A stretch of 64,000 bases of DNA from JADJMO01 sp016794445 (GCA_016794445.1 JAEUKC010000388.1:13494-77493), one strand, 5' to 3'. Shown: positions 42,144 to 50,917, numbered from the stretch's first letter. The notes: generated from the letters alone by a model not told the origin. Made by a program: numbers and translations.

Positions 42144-42935
42144 ATGAGGGGCGCCGCGTGGGGCATCGCGTGGGGGGTCCTCGTCCTCGGCTGCCCGCGC
42201 AACGGCTCGATGCCCAACGGTGCCGATCCCGAGAAGGTCTCGCGCGCCGAATACGACCTCGCGCTCGACGACTGGCAGCACCAGCGATACCGCGCGGCGA
42301 TGGAGCACGCCCAGAAGGCGGTCTCCGCCGACGACAACAACGCCGAGGCCCACCGACTCATCGCGCTCCTCTACCTGGCCATCTGCCAGGCCGAGAACGA
42401 CTGCCGCTGGGAAGAGGCCGAGAAGGCCGCCCGCAAGGCCATCGCCGTCGACCCGGAGCTGCGCCCCGCCAAGCACCTGCTCGCGGTGATCCTCATCCAG
42501 CAGAAGAAGTACGACGAGGCCATCGCCATCCTGCGGCCGCTCGCCGAAGACATCGTCTACAAGACCCCGGAGCTCGCCTGGTACGAGCTCGGCGGGGCCT
42601 ACCTCGAGAAGAACGAGCCCGACAAGGCGCTCGAGGTGCTCGAGAAGGCGCTCGCGCTCAAGCCCGGCTGGTGCTGGGTCGACTACCGCATGGGCGTCGC
42701 CTTCGAGAAGAAGGGCAACCTGATCAAGGCCGAGGAGCTCCTCAAGCGCTCCGTCGACCGGCCCGACCCCATCTGCAAGCGCCTCCAGGACGCCTGGGAA
42801 GCGCTCGGCCGTGTGCACGAGAAGCTCGGGCAGAAGCCCGTGGCCCTCGAAGAATACAAGCAGTGCGTCTCCATCTCCGACAAGACGTCGATCGGCAAGC
42901 GGTGCGTCGATGGCGTCGTGAGGTGCGCAAAATGA
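42144..42935 (+). CDS. TPR lipoprotein, Tgl/PilF-like
   Basis: 263 residues. ATG at 42144 gives a signal with lipobox VLVLGC (about 17); the open frame from 42054 has none. Five to six TPR motifs follow (YDLALDDWQHQRYRAAMEHAQKAVSADDNNAEAHRL as the first), covering nearly the whole protein. The size and TPR-lipoprotein architecture match the pilotins Tgl (Myxococcus) and PilF (Pseudomonas), which bring the PilQ secretin to the outer membrane. Four Cys pairs in the mature part (CQAENDC; CSISD) may form disulfides. The stop overlaps the RodZ-like gene (ATGA). pilT is elsewhere in the window, consistent with scattered pil genes. Confidence 0.75.
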   Translation: MRGAAWGIAWGVLVLGCPRNGSMPNGADPEKVSRAEYDLALDDWQHQRYRAAMEHAQKAVSADDNNAEAHRLIALLYLAICQAENDCRWEEAEKAARKAIAVDPELRPAKHLLAVILIQQKKYDEAIAILRPLAEDIVYKTPELAWYELGGAYLEKNEPDKALEVLEKALALKPGWCWVDYRMGVAFEKKGNLIKAEELLKRSVDRPDPICKRLQDAWEALGRVHEKLGQKPVALEEYKQCVSISDKTSIGKRCVDGVVRCAK

Positions 42936-43447
42936 ACGACCGCAACAGCCTCACTCCGGCCCCTGCGTCGGCCCCTGTGTCCCTGGCAGTCGCTCCCGCG
43001 AGCCTGCGCGGCGGCGTCGGCGCGCGTCTGCGCCGCGAGCGCGAGCTGCGCGGCATGTCGATCGAGGAGATCGGCCGCGCCACCCGCATCCCGCTCGTCT
43101 CGCTCGAGAAGCTCGAGACCGACCGCTTCGACGACCTCCCCGGCGAGGTGTTCGTGCGCGGCTTCCTGCGCGGCTACGCCAAGGCCGTCGGCCTGTCGCC
43201 CGAAGAGGTGCTCGCCTGGTACGGCGCCTCGCGCCGCGTGCCGCTCGTCGCGCCGATCGTGCCGGTCTCCACCCACGTCGCCCCCAAGGAGCGTCGCCGG
43301 GTGGGCATCGCCGTCGCGTTCGTGCTGCTCCTCGTGCTCTGCACGATGGCGCTCAGCTTCATCCTGCGCCCGCGTGGTCGCGACGTGCCGAGCGAGCTGT
43401 CGATGGGCGAGCATGGCCAGCAGTCGGTCGTCGTCGTCGTCGGCTAG
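42932..43447 (+). CDS. RodZ-like HTH protein with single membrane helix
   Basis: 171 residues. HTH_25 domain at about 28-95 (GARLRRERELRGMSIEEIGRATRIP ... VFVRGFLRGYAKAVGL), a basic juxtamembrane patch (APKERRRVG), one transmembrane helix (about 125-147) and a tail of only about 24 residues. RodZ couples MreB to the cell-wall machinery through the cytosolic HTH and a periplasmic domain; here the periplasmic domain is absent, so function may differ. Overlaps Tgl-like gene (ATGA) and recO (35 bp). Confidence 0.8.
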   Translation: MNDRNSLTPAPASAPVSLAVAPASLRGGVGARLRRERELRGMSIEEIGRATRIPLVSLEKLETDRFDDLPGEVFVRGFLRGYAKAVGLSPEEVLAWYGASRRVPLVAPIVPVSTHVAPKERRRVGIAVAFVLLLVLCTMALSFILRPRGRDVPSELSMGEHGQQSVVVVVG

Positions 43448-44111
43448 GGTCGCCGAGCCCGAGGATCGCGCGTTCGTGCTGCGGGTCTCGCCCTACGGCG
43501 AGTCCGACGCGGTCGTGAAGCTGCTCACCGAGCGGCGCGGGATCGTCTCGGCGATCGGCAAGCGCGCCAAGCGGCGCATGGTGCTCGAGCCGTTCCACAC
43601 GCTGCGCGTGAGCCTCGCCAAGGGCGGCGGCGAGCTCTATTCGCTGCGCGCCGCCGAGGTCGGACGGGCGCGGATCGGGCTCCTCTCGCGCGCCGAGGCG
43701 CTCGACGCCGCGGGCGTGTGCACCCGCTGGACGCGGAGCCTCTGCCCCGAGCACACCGAGGAGAAGGTGGTCTTCGCCGCCCTCGAGCGCGCGCTCGACA
43801 TGCTCGACGTGGGCGCCGCGGTGGCCCCCCTCGAGACCGCCTTCGGCCTCGTGCTCCTCGAGTCGCTCGGGTTCGCGCTCGAGCTCGACGGCTGCGCGCG
43901 GTGTGGTCGGCCGCGCCCCCGCGGCAAGGCGGCCTTGCTCGCGGGGCGCCATGGGGGCGTGGTCTGCGCCGCCTGCCGCGCCGGGAGCGAAGCCGGCTAC
44001 ACCGAGATCGCTGGCGCCGTGCTCGATCTCGCGGCCGACGATCCGTGGGCGCTCCGCGACGGCGGCCTCGCCCCCATCGTCGCCGCCGCCGTCGAGGCGC
44101 GGACCCCCTAG
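43413..44111 (+). CDS. recO: DNA repair protein RecO
   Basis: 232 residues. N-terminal OB fold (AFVLRVSPYGESDAVVKLLTERRGIVSAIGKRAKR) and C-terminal helical domain with a zinc-like Cys set (GCARCGRP ... VCAACRAG), as in typical RecO. RecO loads RecA with RecR on SSB-coated single-stranded DNA. The start at 43413 (MASSRSS) lies inside the RodZ-like gene; no later start codon fits the N-terminal strand. The Ser-rich leader is unusual and might not be translated from exactly here. Part of the Tgl-RodZ-RecO operon. Confidence 0.88.
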   Translation: MASSRSSSSSARVAEPEDRAFVLRVSPYGESDAVVKLLTERRGIVSAIGKRAKRRMVLEPFHTLRVSLAKGGGELYSLRAAEVGRARIGLLSRAEALDAAGVCTRWTRSLCPEHTEEKVVFAALERALDMLDVGAAVAPLETAFGLVLLESLGFALELDGCARCGRPRPRGKAALLAGRHGGVVCAACRAGSEAGYTEIAGAVLDLAADDPWALRDGGLAPIVAAAVEARTP

Positions 44112-44116
44112 TGCGC

Positions 44117-44122
44117 TATGCT
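44117..44122 (+). promoter_or_regulatory. Putative -10 box (TATGCT) of the HSP90-TPR module
   Basis: TATGCT ends 8 nt before the ATG at 44131, in the 19-bp gap after recO. The spacer CGGCGCCC has no Shine-Dalgarno match, suggesting separate leaderless transcription of the module. Confidence 0.45.
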
Positions 44123-44130
44123 CGGCGCCC

Positions 44131-45945
44131 ATGGCCGAGGCAGAGGTGCGCGCGACACAGGTCGACCTCTCGGGGTTGATGACCGTGCTCGGCGAGCACC
44201 TCTACTCCACGCCCACCGTCGCGCTGCGCGAGCTCGTCCAGAACGCCCACGACTCGTGCACCCGGCGGCGCATCGAGGCGGCCGACGCGTTCACGCCGAG
44301 CATCCGGGTGATCCCCGATCGCGCGACCGGCACGCTCGCGGTGGAGGACAACGGCGCGGGGCTCACCCACGACGAGGTGGTGCAGTACCTCGCGACCGTC
44401 GGCGCGGGGTACACACGGCGCCTCCGCCAGACCACCGCCGACGAAGGCCTCATCGGCCTCTTCGGCCTAGGGTTCCTCTCGGCGTTCGTGGTCAGCGAGC
44501 GCATCGACGTGTGGACCACCTCGTATCAATCGCCGGAGCTCGGGTTCCACTACGCGAGCAAGAGCGGCGAGCGCTACTCGCTCGAGGCGTGCGACGCCCG
44601 GCCGATCGGGACCCGCGTGCAGCTCACCCTCAAGGAGAAGTTCCACGCGCTCCTCGAGCGCGACGCGCTGCGGCCGATCCTCGCGCGGTACGGCGCGCTC
44701 CTGCCGTTCGGCGTGCGGCTCGACGGCGACGACGCCGACATCAACGCGGTGCCGCCGCCGTGGCGCGAGCCCGCCGAGAACCCGCTCAAGGCGCGCCGCG
44801 CGCGGCTCGCGTTCGCCGCGCGGTTCGAGTCGCGCTTCGAGCCGCTGTGCACGTTCGCCGTGCGGCCGCTCGACAAGGCGGACGCGCGCGGGATGCTCTG
44901 GGTGCAGGACGGCGCCACCTACGGCACGAGCGACAACCGCAACCTCGCCGTGTTCGTGCGCGGCATGCTGCTCGACGACGACGCGCGCGATCTGCTGCCC
45001 GCGTGGGCGGGGTTCGTCGGCGGCGTCCTCGAGTCGGTGGCGCTGACACCCACCGCCAGCCGCGAAGACCTGCAGCGCGACGCCGTCTACTCGGCCACCC
45101 AGGCCGCGCTGATCGAGGCGATCGTGCTCGGGCTCGCCGAGGTCGCGCGGCGCGAGCCCGAGGCGTGGCGGCGCGTGCTCTCGCGGCACAACGAGGCGCT
45201 GCTCGGCGCGGCCATCTGCGAGCCCCGCCTCTTCGACCTGCTCGCCGACGAGCTCACCGTGCCCACCTCCGAGGGCGACCTCACCATGCCGGTGATCCAG
45301 AAGCGGAGCGAGCGCCGGTTCCACGTCTCGCTCGCCACCCGTGGCGGCTTCGAGGAGATGCTGTTCCGCGCGCTCAAGGTGCCGATCGCGAGCGGCACCC
45401 GGTACGGCGTGCTGCCGTTCGTGCAGCGCTGGTGCGAGCGTCACGGCGGCACGGTGGTGCAGCTCGGGACCAGCGAGGGCAACGAGCAGGTGTTCCGCGC
45501 ACAGCGGCTCGACACCTCGTCGATGGCGGTGCTCGAGGCCACCCTCGCGCTCCCCGGCCAGCGCATCGTCCCTGCGCGCTTCGCGCCCAAGGATCTGCCG
45601 CTCGTGCTCGTGCCCGACCGCGACGTCGAGCTCAAGCGGCGCCTCGAGAGCGACGAGGCCGACAAGCGGATCGCGAGCGCGGCTCTCGGGCTCGCCCGCC
45701 TGTTCACCGCCAAGGTCGACGGCGCGGCCGAGGCGCACCTCTACGTGAACGTCGACTCGCCGGCGATCGCCGCGCTCCTCGAGCGCGTACCGGACCGCGA
45801 CGACCCGGGGCCGCGCATGCTGCGCGCGCTCGCCTCGCTGATGACCGGCGCGGGCGACTCGGCCGGCAGGGTCGACCTCGCGACCACGCTCGCCGACTAC
45901 ACGGCCACGGTCTGCGCGTTGCTGCGCGCTCCAGGGGCGCGATGA
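44131..45945 (+). CDS. HSP90-family (HtpG-like) GHKL ATPase
   Basis: 604 residues, near the length of HtpG (about 620). N-terminal Bergerat ATP site: ELVQNAHDS (Glu34, Asn38, Asp41), EDNGAGLTHDEV (about 72-83) and GLFGLGFLSAFVVSE (about 110). The middle domain (200-400) has ALTPTASREDLQRD, the position of the HSP90 arginine that contacts ATP. The C-terminal dimerisation region is divergent. This is a recognisable but atypical HSP90 subfamily, distinct from housekeeping HtpG. Its stop overlaps the TPR gene start (ATGA), implying an obligate partner. TPR proteins are common HSP90 co-chaperones in eukaryotes. Confidence 0.85.
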   Translation: MAEAEVRATQVDLSGLMTVLGEHLYSTPTVALRELVQNAHDSCTRRRIEAADAFTPSIRVIPDRATGTLAVEDNGAGLTHDEVVQYLATVGAGYTRRLRQTTADEGLIGLFGLGFLSAFVVSERIDVWTTSYQSPELGFHYASKSGERYSLEACDARPIGTRVQLTLKEKFHALLERDALRPILARYGALLPFGVRLDGDDADINAVPPPWREPAENPLKARRARLAFAARFESRFEPLCTFAVRPLDKADARGMLWVQDGATYGTSDNRNLAVFVRGMLLDDDARDLLPAWAGFVGGVLESVALTPTASREDLQRDAVYSATQAALIEAIVLGLAEVARREPEAWRRVLSRHNEALLGAAICEPRLFDLLADELTVPTSEGDLTMPVIQKRSERRFHVSLATRGGFEEMLFRALKVPIASGTRYGVLPFVQRWCERHGGTVVQLGTSEGNEQVFRAQRLDTSSMAVLEATLALPGQRIVPARFAPKDLPLVLVPDRDVELKRRLESDEADKRIASAALGLARLFTAKVDGAAEAHLYVNVDSPAIAALLERVPDRDDPGPRMLRALASLMTGAGDSAGRVDLATTLADYTATVCALLRAPGAR

Positions 45946-48215
45946 ACATCTGGCGCTGGGTCAACGACACCGAGCGCCGGCTGCGCCGCGAGGGCCAGGG
46001 GCGCCTCGCCGAGCTCATCGACCGCCTGCCGACCGAGGTCTGCGAGGACCGACACGCGCGCGCCGACGCCATCTACCCCGAGGCGCTCGCCCTCGCGCGT
46101 TCGCTCGATCTGCCGTGGGTCGAGGTGTTCCTGCGCCACTGGATGCTGCAGAGCCGCGTGCTGCACCGCATGGAGGGCACGACGGCGCTCTCGGAGGCGG
46201 TGGCGCTCGTCGACTACGCGCACCGTCCCGAGACCAAGGAGTGCCCACAGGCCGTGTGCGCGGTGCAGGATCTCGCCTCCTGCTACGGCCTCGTCGACGG
46301 CCCGGGGTTCGCCGAGGAGCGGCTCGCGGTGTGCGACGAGACCCTCGCGCGCATCGACCCGACCTGGCCTTGCTACGGCTGCATCAGCGCCGAGTACGCC
46401 GCCGCCATGCGCGACAACGGGCAGATGCAGGAGTCGCTCGCGTTCGTCGATCGGCAGGTCGGCAAGATGGTCGCCGCCGGCGACGCCGACGCCACCTACG
46501 ATCTGCCGAACGCGCGCATCGAGCCGCTCATCGCCATGGGCCGCCTCGACGAGGCGCTCGCGTTCATCGCGGACTGTCAGCTGAACGGGCGCAAGGACGC
46601 GAGCCACCAGATGGAGCGGCGCATCGACCTCGCGCGGGTCCACGTGCGCGCGGGACGCGTCGAGGAGGCCCGCGCGGCGTTGCCGGCGCTCGAGGAGATC
46701 CTCGACACCCCTCAACACTATCCCGGCTGGGCGGACGCGCTCGAGCGGCTCGTGCTCGCCTCGGCCGTCCCCAACGACCACCAGGTCGGTCAGGCGCTCT
46801 GTCGGTTCAGCGAGCGCCTCCTGCGCCAGGGAGTGGGCCGCACCACCATCGAGATCGCCGAGAAGCACGCGCACCTGGCCCTCGCGCGCGGCGCGCCGCA
46901 CGTGGCCCAGCGCGCCCTCGCGCTCATGGAGAAGGCGCTGCCGGTGCTGCGCAAGCCGCTCGACGCGCTCGACCGCATCTCGCGCTTGCGCAAGGCCCTC
47001 GCGGCCGCGCCTCCGCTGTCCGCGGTGCCGTTGCCGGACGACCCGGAGGCGCTCGTCGAGGCGGCGATCGCGGAGGATCCGGAGCGCGCCCTCTTGTTGC
47101 TCGAAGCCGGCGCGGGTCGCTGGCCGACCGAGGCGGTGGTCACGCGCGCCCTCGCGCAAGGGCTGGTCGCGAGCGGGCACGACGAGGAGGCGCGGGCGAG
47201 GTTGCTCGCGTTCTTCGAGGCAGGCGAAGGGCCGCCCGACCTCGCGCTCGTGATGGAGCTCGCCGAGCTGATCCGGCGCGCCGGCGACCGGGCGGCGTTC
47301 GACGAGCTCGTCGCCGCCTGTGAACGCCGCGGCGACGCCACGTTGCCTCCCTGGCTGCGGGCGGTCGACGCCTTTGCGCGGGGCGACACGCGTGTGGCGC
47401 TGCAGCAGGCCTCGCTCGTGGTCGAGCGCGTGCCCGACGCGAAGAACGCCCGTCGCCTCGCCGCCGAGGCCGCGCGCCAGCTCGGCGAGTTCGCGGTCGC
47501 GCTCGCGCGCCTCGACGAGCTCTGCGTCCTCGTGCCCGAGCCCGGGCCCCACGACTGGGATCGGATGACCGCGGCGACCATCGTGGGCGATCACGCCAAG
47601 GTCCGCGACTCTGCCGCGCGGCTCGGCCTGCCGGTGCAGCCCGGCGAAGGCCCGATCGACGACGACTGGGGCCTCTGCCGGATCCGCTTCGCCGAAGACG
47701 AGCCTTACGAGCCCTTCGCGCAGCGCACGGGCCCGGTCACCGCGCGCATCCTCCAGATCCGCCGGCCCGGCATGCCGCAGCACTTCGACGACCTGGTCGT
47801 GTTCGACGCGCAGCCGCTCAACCCACCGCCCGCGAACGACGAGGAGCGCAAGGAGCACGTGTTCCTCTATCCCTGCGCCGCGGTGCTCCGCGAGGGCGGT
47901 CGTACGAGCTACGCGATCGATGGAGTGCACCCAGGCGTGGCCGCGGTCGATGCGCTGCGCGAGCGGCTGCGCGCGCTCGACTGTCCGCTGCAAGTGGCGA
48001 GCGACGAGACGTACCAGGTCGGCGAAGACGGCGATCTGCCCGGCCTCTACGCCTTCGTCGCACCCGCCTCCGATCTGCCCACCATCCACGAGGCGCTGCG
48101 GGCGTTCTCGGAGGGGCTCGCCCACCCGCTCGTCTGGCCCGAGCTCGCGAGCGCGGCCGGTGACCACGAGCTCGTCGCCGCGCAGGCCGAGGTGCGCGCG
48201 AAGTACCGGCTCTAG
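45942..48215 (+). CDS. Large TPR-repeat protein, partner of the HSP90-like ATPase
   Basis: 757 residues, no signal peptide. The N-terminal two-thirds are helical TPR-like repeats (LDEALAFIADCQLNGR, VHVRAGRVEEARAALPALEEIL, GEFAVALARLDELCVLVP). The last about 190 residues form a separate alpha/beta domain (DDWGLCRIRFAEDEPYEPFAQRTGPVTARILQIRRPGMPQ ... VFDAQPL) that I do not recognise. It is coupled to the HSP90-like gene by ATGA, so the two are likely one chaperone module. A client-recognition role for the TPR protein is inference. Confidence 0.8.
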   Translation: MNIWRWVNDTERRLRREGQGRLAELIDRLPTEVCEDRHARADAIYPEALALARSLDLPWVEVFLRHWMLQSRVLHRMEGTTALSEAVALVDYAHRPETKECPQAVCAVQDLASCYGLVDGPGFAEERLAVCDETLARIDPTWPCYGCISAEYAAAMRDNGQMQESLAFVDRQVGKMVAAGDADATYDLPNARIEPLIAMGRLDEALAFIADCQLNGRKDASHQMERRIDLARVHVRAGRVEEARAALPALEEILDTPQHYPGWADALERLVLASAVPNDHQVGQALCRFSERLLRQGVGRTTIEIAEKHAHLALARGAPHVAQRALALMEKALPVLRKPLDALDRISRLRKALAAAPPLSAVPLPDDPEALVEAAIAEDPERALLLLEAGAGRWPTEAVVTRALAQGLVASGHDEEARARLLAFFEAGEGPPDLALVMELAELIRRAGDRAAFDELVAACERRGDATLPPWLRAVDAFARGDTRVALQQASLVVERVPDAKNARRLAAEAARQLGEFAVALARLDELCVLVPEPGPHDWDRMTAATIVGDHAKVRDSAARLGLPVQPGEGPIDDDWGLCRIRFAEDEPYEPFAQRTGPVTARILQIRRPGMPQHFDDLVVFDAQPLNPPPANDEERKEHVFLYPCAAVLREGGRTSYAIDGVHPGVAAVDALRERLRALDCPLQVASDETYQVGEDGDLPGLYAFVAPASDLPTIHEALRAFSEGLAHPLVWPELASAAGDHELVAAQAEVRAKYRL

Positions 48216-48223
48216 CTTTCTGG

Positions 48224-48229
48224 TACCGT
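48224..48229 (+). promoter_or_regulatory. Putative -10 box (TACCGT)
   Basis: TACCGT ends 6 nt (GACCCC) before the ATG at 48236, shortly after the TPR gene stop. Leaderless spacing, no Shine-Dalgarno site. Confidence 0.4.
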
Positions 48230-48235
48230 GACCCC

Positions 48236-48658
48236 ATGAGGTTCGCTGGCGCGCTCGTGGTGGTGGGGCTCGTCGTCACAAACACGTCGCTGGCCCACGC
48301 GTTCGTGCCGCCCACGTACCAGAACGGCGCGCTGCGGGGCTACGCGCAGCTCCTCGGCTCCTACCGGCTGGTCGAGGTGGCGGGCACGAGCATGCCGGCC
48401 GGCTCCCCGTTCGACGTCCGCATCGTGCTCACCGCGACCACGCTGGAGATCAGCATCGGCACGAGCCAGGCGGAGAAGGCCACCTACCGGGTCACCGACC
48501 ACTACGGCGACATCTACCGGCTCGAGATCACCGGCATCAAGGACAAGAAGGTCGAGGTGCTCGAGGTGATGCTCCACGGAGACATCCTCACCGTGTACGA
48601 GCTCGACACCGACGGGCACGACAAGAACAAGATGCGCTTCGAGCGCGTCGTGCCCTGA
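48236..48658 (+). CDS. Small secreted beta-rich protein
   Basis: 140 residues. A cleavable signal peptide (MRFAGALVVVGLVVTNTSLAHA) precedes a lipocalin-like stretch of beta-strands (LLGSYRLVEVAGTSMPAG, VRIVLTATTLEISIGTSQAEKATYRVTDHYGD). No Cys in the mature part. It may be a small periplasmic ligand-binding protein. A TACCGT box 6 nt upstream suggests its own transcript, although it follows the TPR gene by only 20 bp. Confidence 0.65.
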   Translation: MRFAGALVVVGLVVTNTSLAHAFVPPTYQNGALRGYAQLLGSYRLVEVAGTSMPAGSPFDVRIVLTATTLEISIGTSQAEKATYRVTDHYGDIYRLEITGIKDKKVEVLEVMLHGDILTVYELDTDGHDKNKMRFERVVP

Positions 48659-48689
48659 TTCCTGTAGCTGCCGCCCATGGATTCTGTTG

Positions 48690-48711
48690 CGGCCGCCCAT
48701 GGAGGCGGCCG
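48690..48711. repeat. Dispersed palindromic repeat, copy 2
   Basis: The same 22-bp sequence as the reverse complement of 32647-32668, here within a 9-bp-arm hairpin (GCGGCCGCC 48689-48697 with GGCGGCCGC 48704-48712). A partial copy (CCGCCCATGGA) lies just upstream at about 48671-48681. It sits between convergent genes, where it could serve as a bidirectional terminator. Confidence 0.7.
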
Positions 48712-48744
48712 CTGTTCGCTGCGCTCGCCTCCGGCTCGCTCCGC

Positions 48745-50340
48745 TCACTTCCCGGCGGTGCACACGAGGCGGGTGAAGTAGGTCTGCACGGTGCCGAGGC
48801 GGTCGTCGCGGAACAGCACGCCGACGTCGCCCTTGGGGCCGAACGCCATGCCCGCGCCGACGCTCTCGCCCGGCGCGCTGGTGATGCGGCTCTCGCCGCC
48901 GATGGCCACGAGCTTCTTGTCGAGCATCTTGGAGTAGAGCTCGTAGCCCGAGGCGCCGTCCTTGGTGTCGCTCCACACGAGGAGGATGCGGTCGCCGAGG
49001 GGGAGCATGGACGGGTAGCGCGAGAACTTGGGGCTCTCGGTGAGCTGGGTGAGCGGCACGACCACGCCGCCCTTTTCGTCGAAGGCCGCGCCGTAGATGG
49101 TCTTGGGCGCGCCGACCTTGTCGAAGAACGCGACGACGTAGCGGTCGCCGTTCCACACGATGGTGGGGGCCTCGCCGCTCTTGCCGGAGCTGATCTTGAT
49201 GGGCTCGCTCACCGGGGCGAGCTCGCGGCTCAGGATGCGCAGGTAGCTGTCGTACTGGGTGGCGCTGATTTGCTGCGTCCAGACGATGCCGAGGGTGCCG
49301 AGGCCGACGGCGAGATCGGGCCCGGAGGAGACGTCGTCCACCAGCTTGACGTTGCCGCCGACCAGCTTGCCGTCGACCGAGATGCGCTGACCCCACACGT
49401 TGAACTGCGGGTCGAGGTCGCGCTGGTCCTGGAAGGCGACCACGAACTCCTTGCCGGTCCACACGAGGCTCGCGCCGATCGACCAGCTGCCATCGCCCTC
49501 GCTGATGCGCAGGTCGGGGTCGAGCTTGGCGCCGGTCTTGTCGAGGCGGGAGAAATAGAGCTCCCAGCTCGCGTCGCGGCGGTCGGACCACACGACGCCG
49601 AACTGGGCGCCGTTCCACGCCACGCGGCCCTCGACCGAGTCGACCGTGGACTTGTTGAGGAGCGACTCGGAGAGCTTGTTGCCGAGCGGATCGAGCGCCG
49701 CGCCGTACACGCGCAGCTTGCCCGAGAGGCGGGCGTTGTACATGGCGAGGTACTGCTCGTTGGCGAACGCGAGGCCGGCGGGGCTCGCCTCCTGCACGTC
49801 GCCGCTCACGCGGATGGCGTCGGGCCCGGTGGCCGGTGGTACGTAGCGCGCGTCGTTGTCGACGATGCCGTCGCAGTCGTTGTCGACGCCGTCGCAGATC
49901 TCCTTGTTGCCAGGGAACGCGGCGGCGCTCTTGTCGTCACAGTCGTCTCCACACGAGCCGGGCTCGCCGGGCTTCTTGCCCGCGAGCGGCGCGCGGTGGC
50001 CGTCGCCGTCCAAATCGAGCGTGCTCGGCTCGAACTTGCACTTGCCCGTGGTGGTCTCGCACGTGTCGTCGGTGCACGGGTCCTTGTCGTCACACACCAC
50101 CTTGGCGCCCGCGACGCACTTGTTCGCGAGGCACGACACCGGCGCGCACTTGTCGTCGAAGCCGGGGCAGTCCTTGGTCTCGAGGCACTCCTTCGGCGGC
50201 TCGGTCTCGGTCTCGGCGTCGGCGTCGCGCGCGTCGGGCAGCACGAGCTCGGTGCGCGCGCCACAGCCGGTGCCGCCGAAGGCAACCACGAAGGCACCGA
50301 ACAGAGCGGGGGCTGCGAGCAGCGAGGCGAGGTGTTTCAT
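48745..50340 (-). CDS. Lipoprotein with MopE-like metal-binding motif and beta-propeller-like domain
   Basis: 531 residues. Signal with lipobox GGTGC (about 26), an acidic linker, then Cys-rich modules (50-110; CLETKDCPGFDDKC, CTDDTCETTTGKC). At about 120-155 is a MopE-like motif (CGDDCDDKSAAAFPGNKEICDGVDNDCDG), known from calcium- or copper-binding surface proteins. The rest (165-531) consists of propeller-like repeats (VAWNGAQFGVVWSDRRD, LVWTGKEFVVAFQDQRD, IVWNGDRYVVAFFD). Ligand unknown; surface binding inferred. Its ATG overlaps the stop of the upstream small lipoprotein gene (ATGA). Confidence 0.82.
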   Translation of the reverse strand: MKHLASLLAAPALFGAFVVAFGGTGCGARTELVLPDARDADAETETEPPKECLETKDCPGFDDKCAPVSCLANKCVAGAKVVCDDKDPCTDDTCETTTGKCKFEPSTLDLDGDGHRAPLAGKKPGEPGSCGDDCDDKSAAAFPGNKEICDGVDNDCDGIVDNDARYVPPATGPDAIRVSGDVQEASPAGLAFANEQYLAMYNARLSGKLRVYGAALDPLGNKLSESLLNKSTVDSVEGRVAWNGAQFGVVWSDRRDASWELYFSRLDKTGAKLDPDLRISEGDGSWSIGASLVWTGKEFVVAFQDQRDLDPQFNVWGQRISVDGKLVGGNVKLVDDVSSGPDLAVGLGTLGIVWTQQISATQYDSYLRILSRELAPVSEPIKISSGKSGEAPTIVWNGDRYVVAFFDKVGAPKTIYGAAFDEKGGVVVPLTQLTESPKFSRYPSMLPLGDRILLVWSDTKDGASGYELYSKMLDKKLVAIGGESRITSAPGESVGAGMAFGPKGDVGVLFRDDRLGTVQTYFTRLVCTAGK

Positions 50341-50903
50341 AGGCACGCGCCGACGTCCGGCACGTCGGTGGGGGAGCAGACGTAGCCATCCGGACAGGCG
50401 CCGATCTTGCCCGGCTTGCACATGAGCGCGCACTGATTGCCCACACCGCTCGCGACGCAGGCGTAGCCCGCCGCGCACGCGCCCCCGGTGCACGGATCGC
50501 CCTGCTTGCCCTTGCCCGCCGGGAAGCAGCGCGTGCGGTAGATCTCCGGCATGCACCGCTCGGACGGGTACTCCACGTAGGGGTAGCAGGCCTCGGTGGC
50601 CTTGCAGCCTCCCGGGGGCGCCGCGAGCGGATCGCACTTGTAGTCCTTCACGGGTGGACCGGCGTCGGGGCACTCGGGCTCGACCCACGTGTCGAGCGCG
50701 CTGTCGACCTTCGTGTCGACAAGCGTGTCGCTCCTCGTGTCGAGGCCCGAGTCGATCTTCGAGTCGACCTTGCCGTCGCTCGCCGAGTCGACCACGCCCG
50801 TGTCGTCGATCGCCTCGGGGTCCGGCGTCACGGAGCCACCGCACGCCCCCAGCGCGAGCACGGGGATGAGGGCACACGAGAGGAGGAGGAACCCGTGGCG
50901 CAT
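50337..50903 (-). CDS. Small Cys-rich lipoprotein
   Basis: 188 residues. ATG at 50903 gives a signal with lipobox VLALGAC (about 20). A linker of Val-Asp-Ser/Thr units (VDSASDGKVDSKIDSGLDT) follows, then a Cys-rich domain of about 110 residues with about 12 Cys. The upstream in-frame extension to 51056 lacks a signal peptide and is rejected. A TAGACT box lies 8 nt before the start. It overlaps the MopE-like lipoprotein gene (ATGA), so the two surface lipoproteins are probably made together. Confidence 0.72.
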   Translation of the reverse strand: MRHGFLLLSCALIPVLALGACGGSVTPDPEAIDDTGVVDSASDGKVDSKIDSGLDTRSDTLVDTKVDSALDTWVEPECPDAGPPVKDYKCDPLAAPPGGCKATEACYPYVEYPSERCMPEIYRTRCFPAGKGKQGDPCTGGACAAGYACVASGVGNQCALMCKPGKIGACPDGYVCSPTDVPDVGACL

Positions 50904-50911
50904 GGGGCGTG

Positions 50912-50917
50912 AGTCTA
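50912..50917 (-). promoter_or_regulatory. Putative -10 box (TAGACT) of the two-gene lipoprotein operon
   Basis: TAGACT on the minus strand, 8 nt before the ATG at 50903; no Shine-Dalgarno site in between. Confidence 0.45.
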
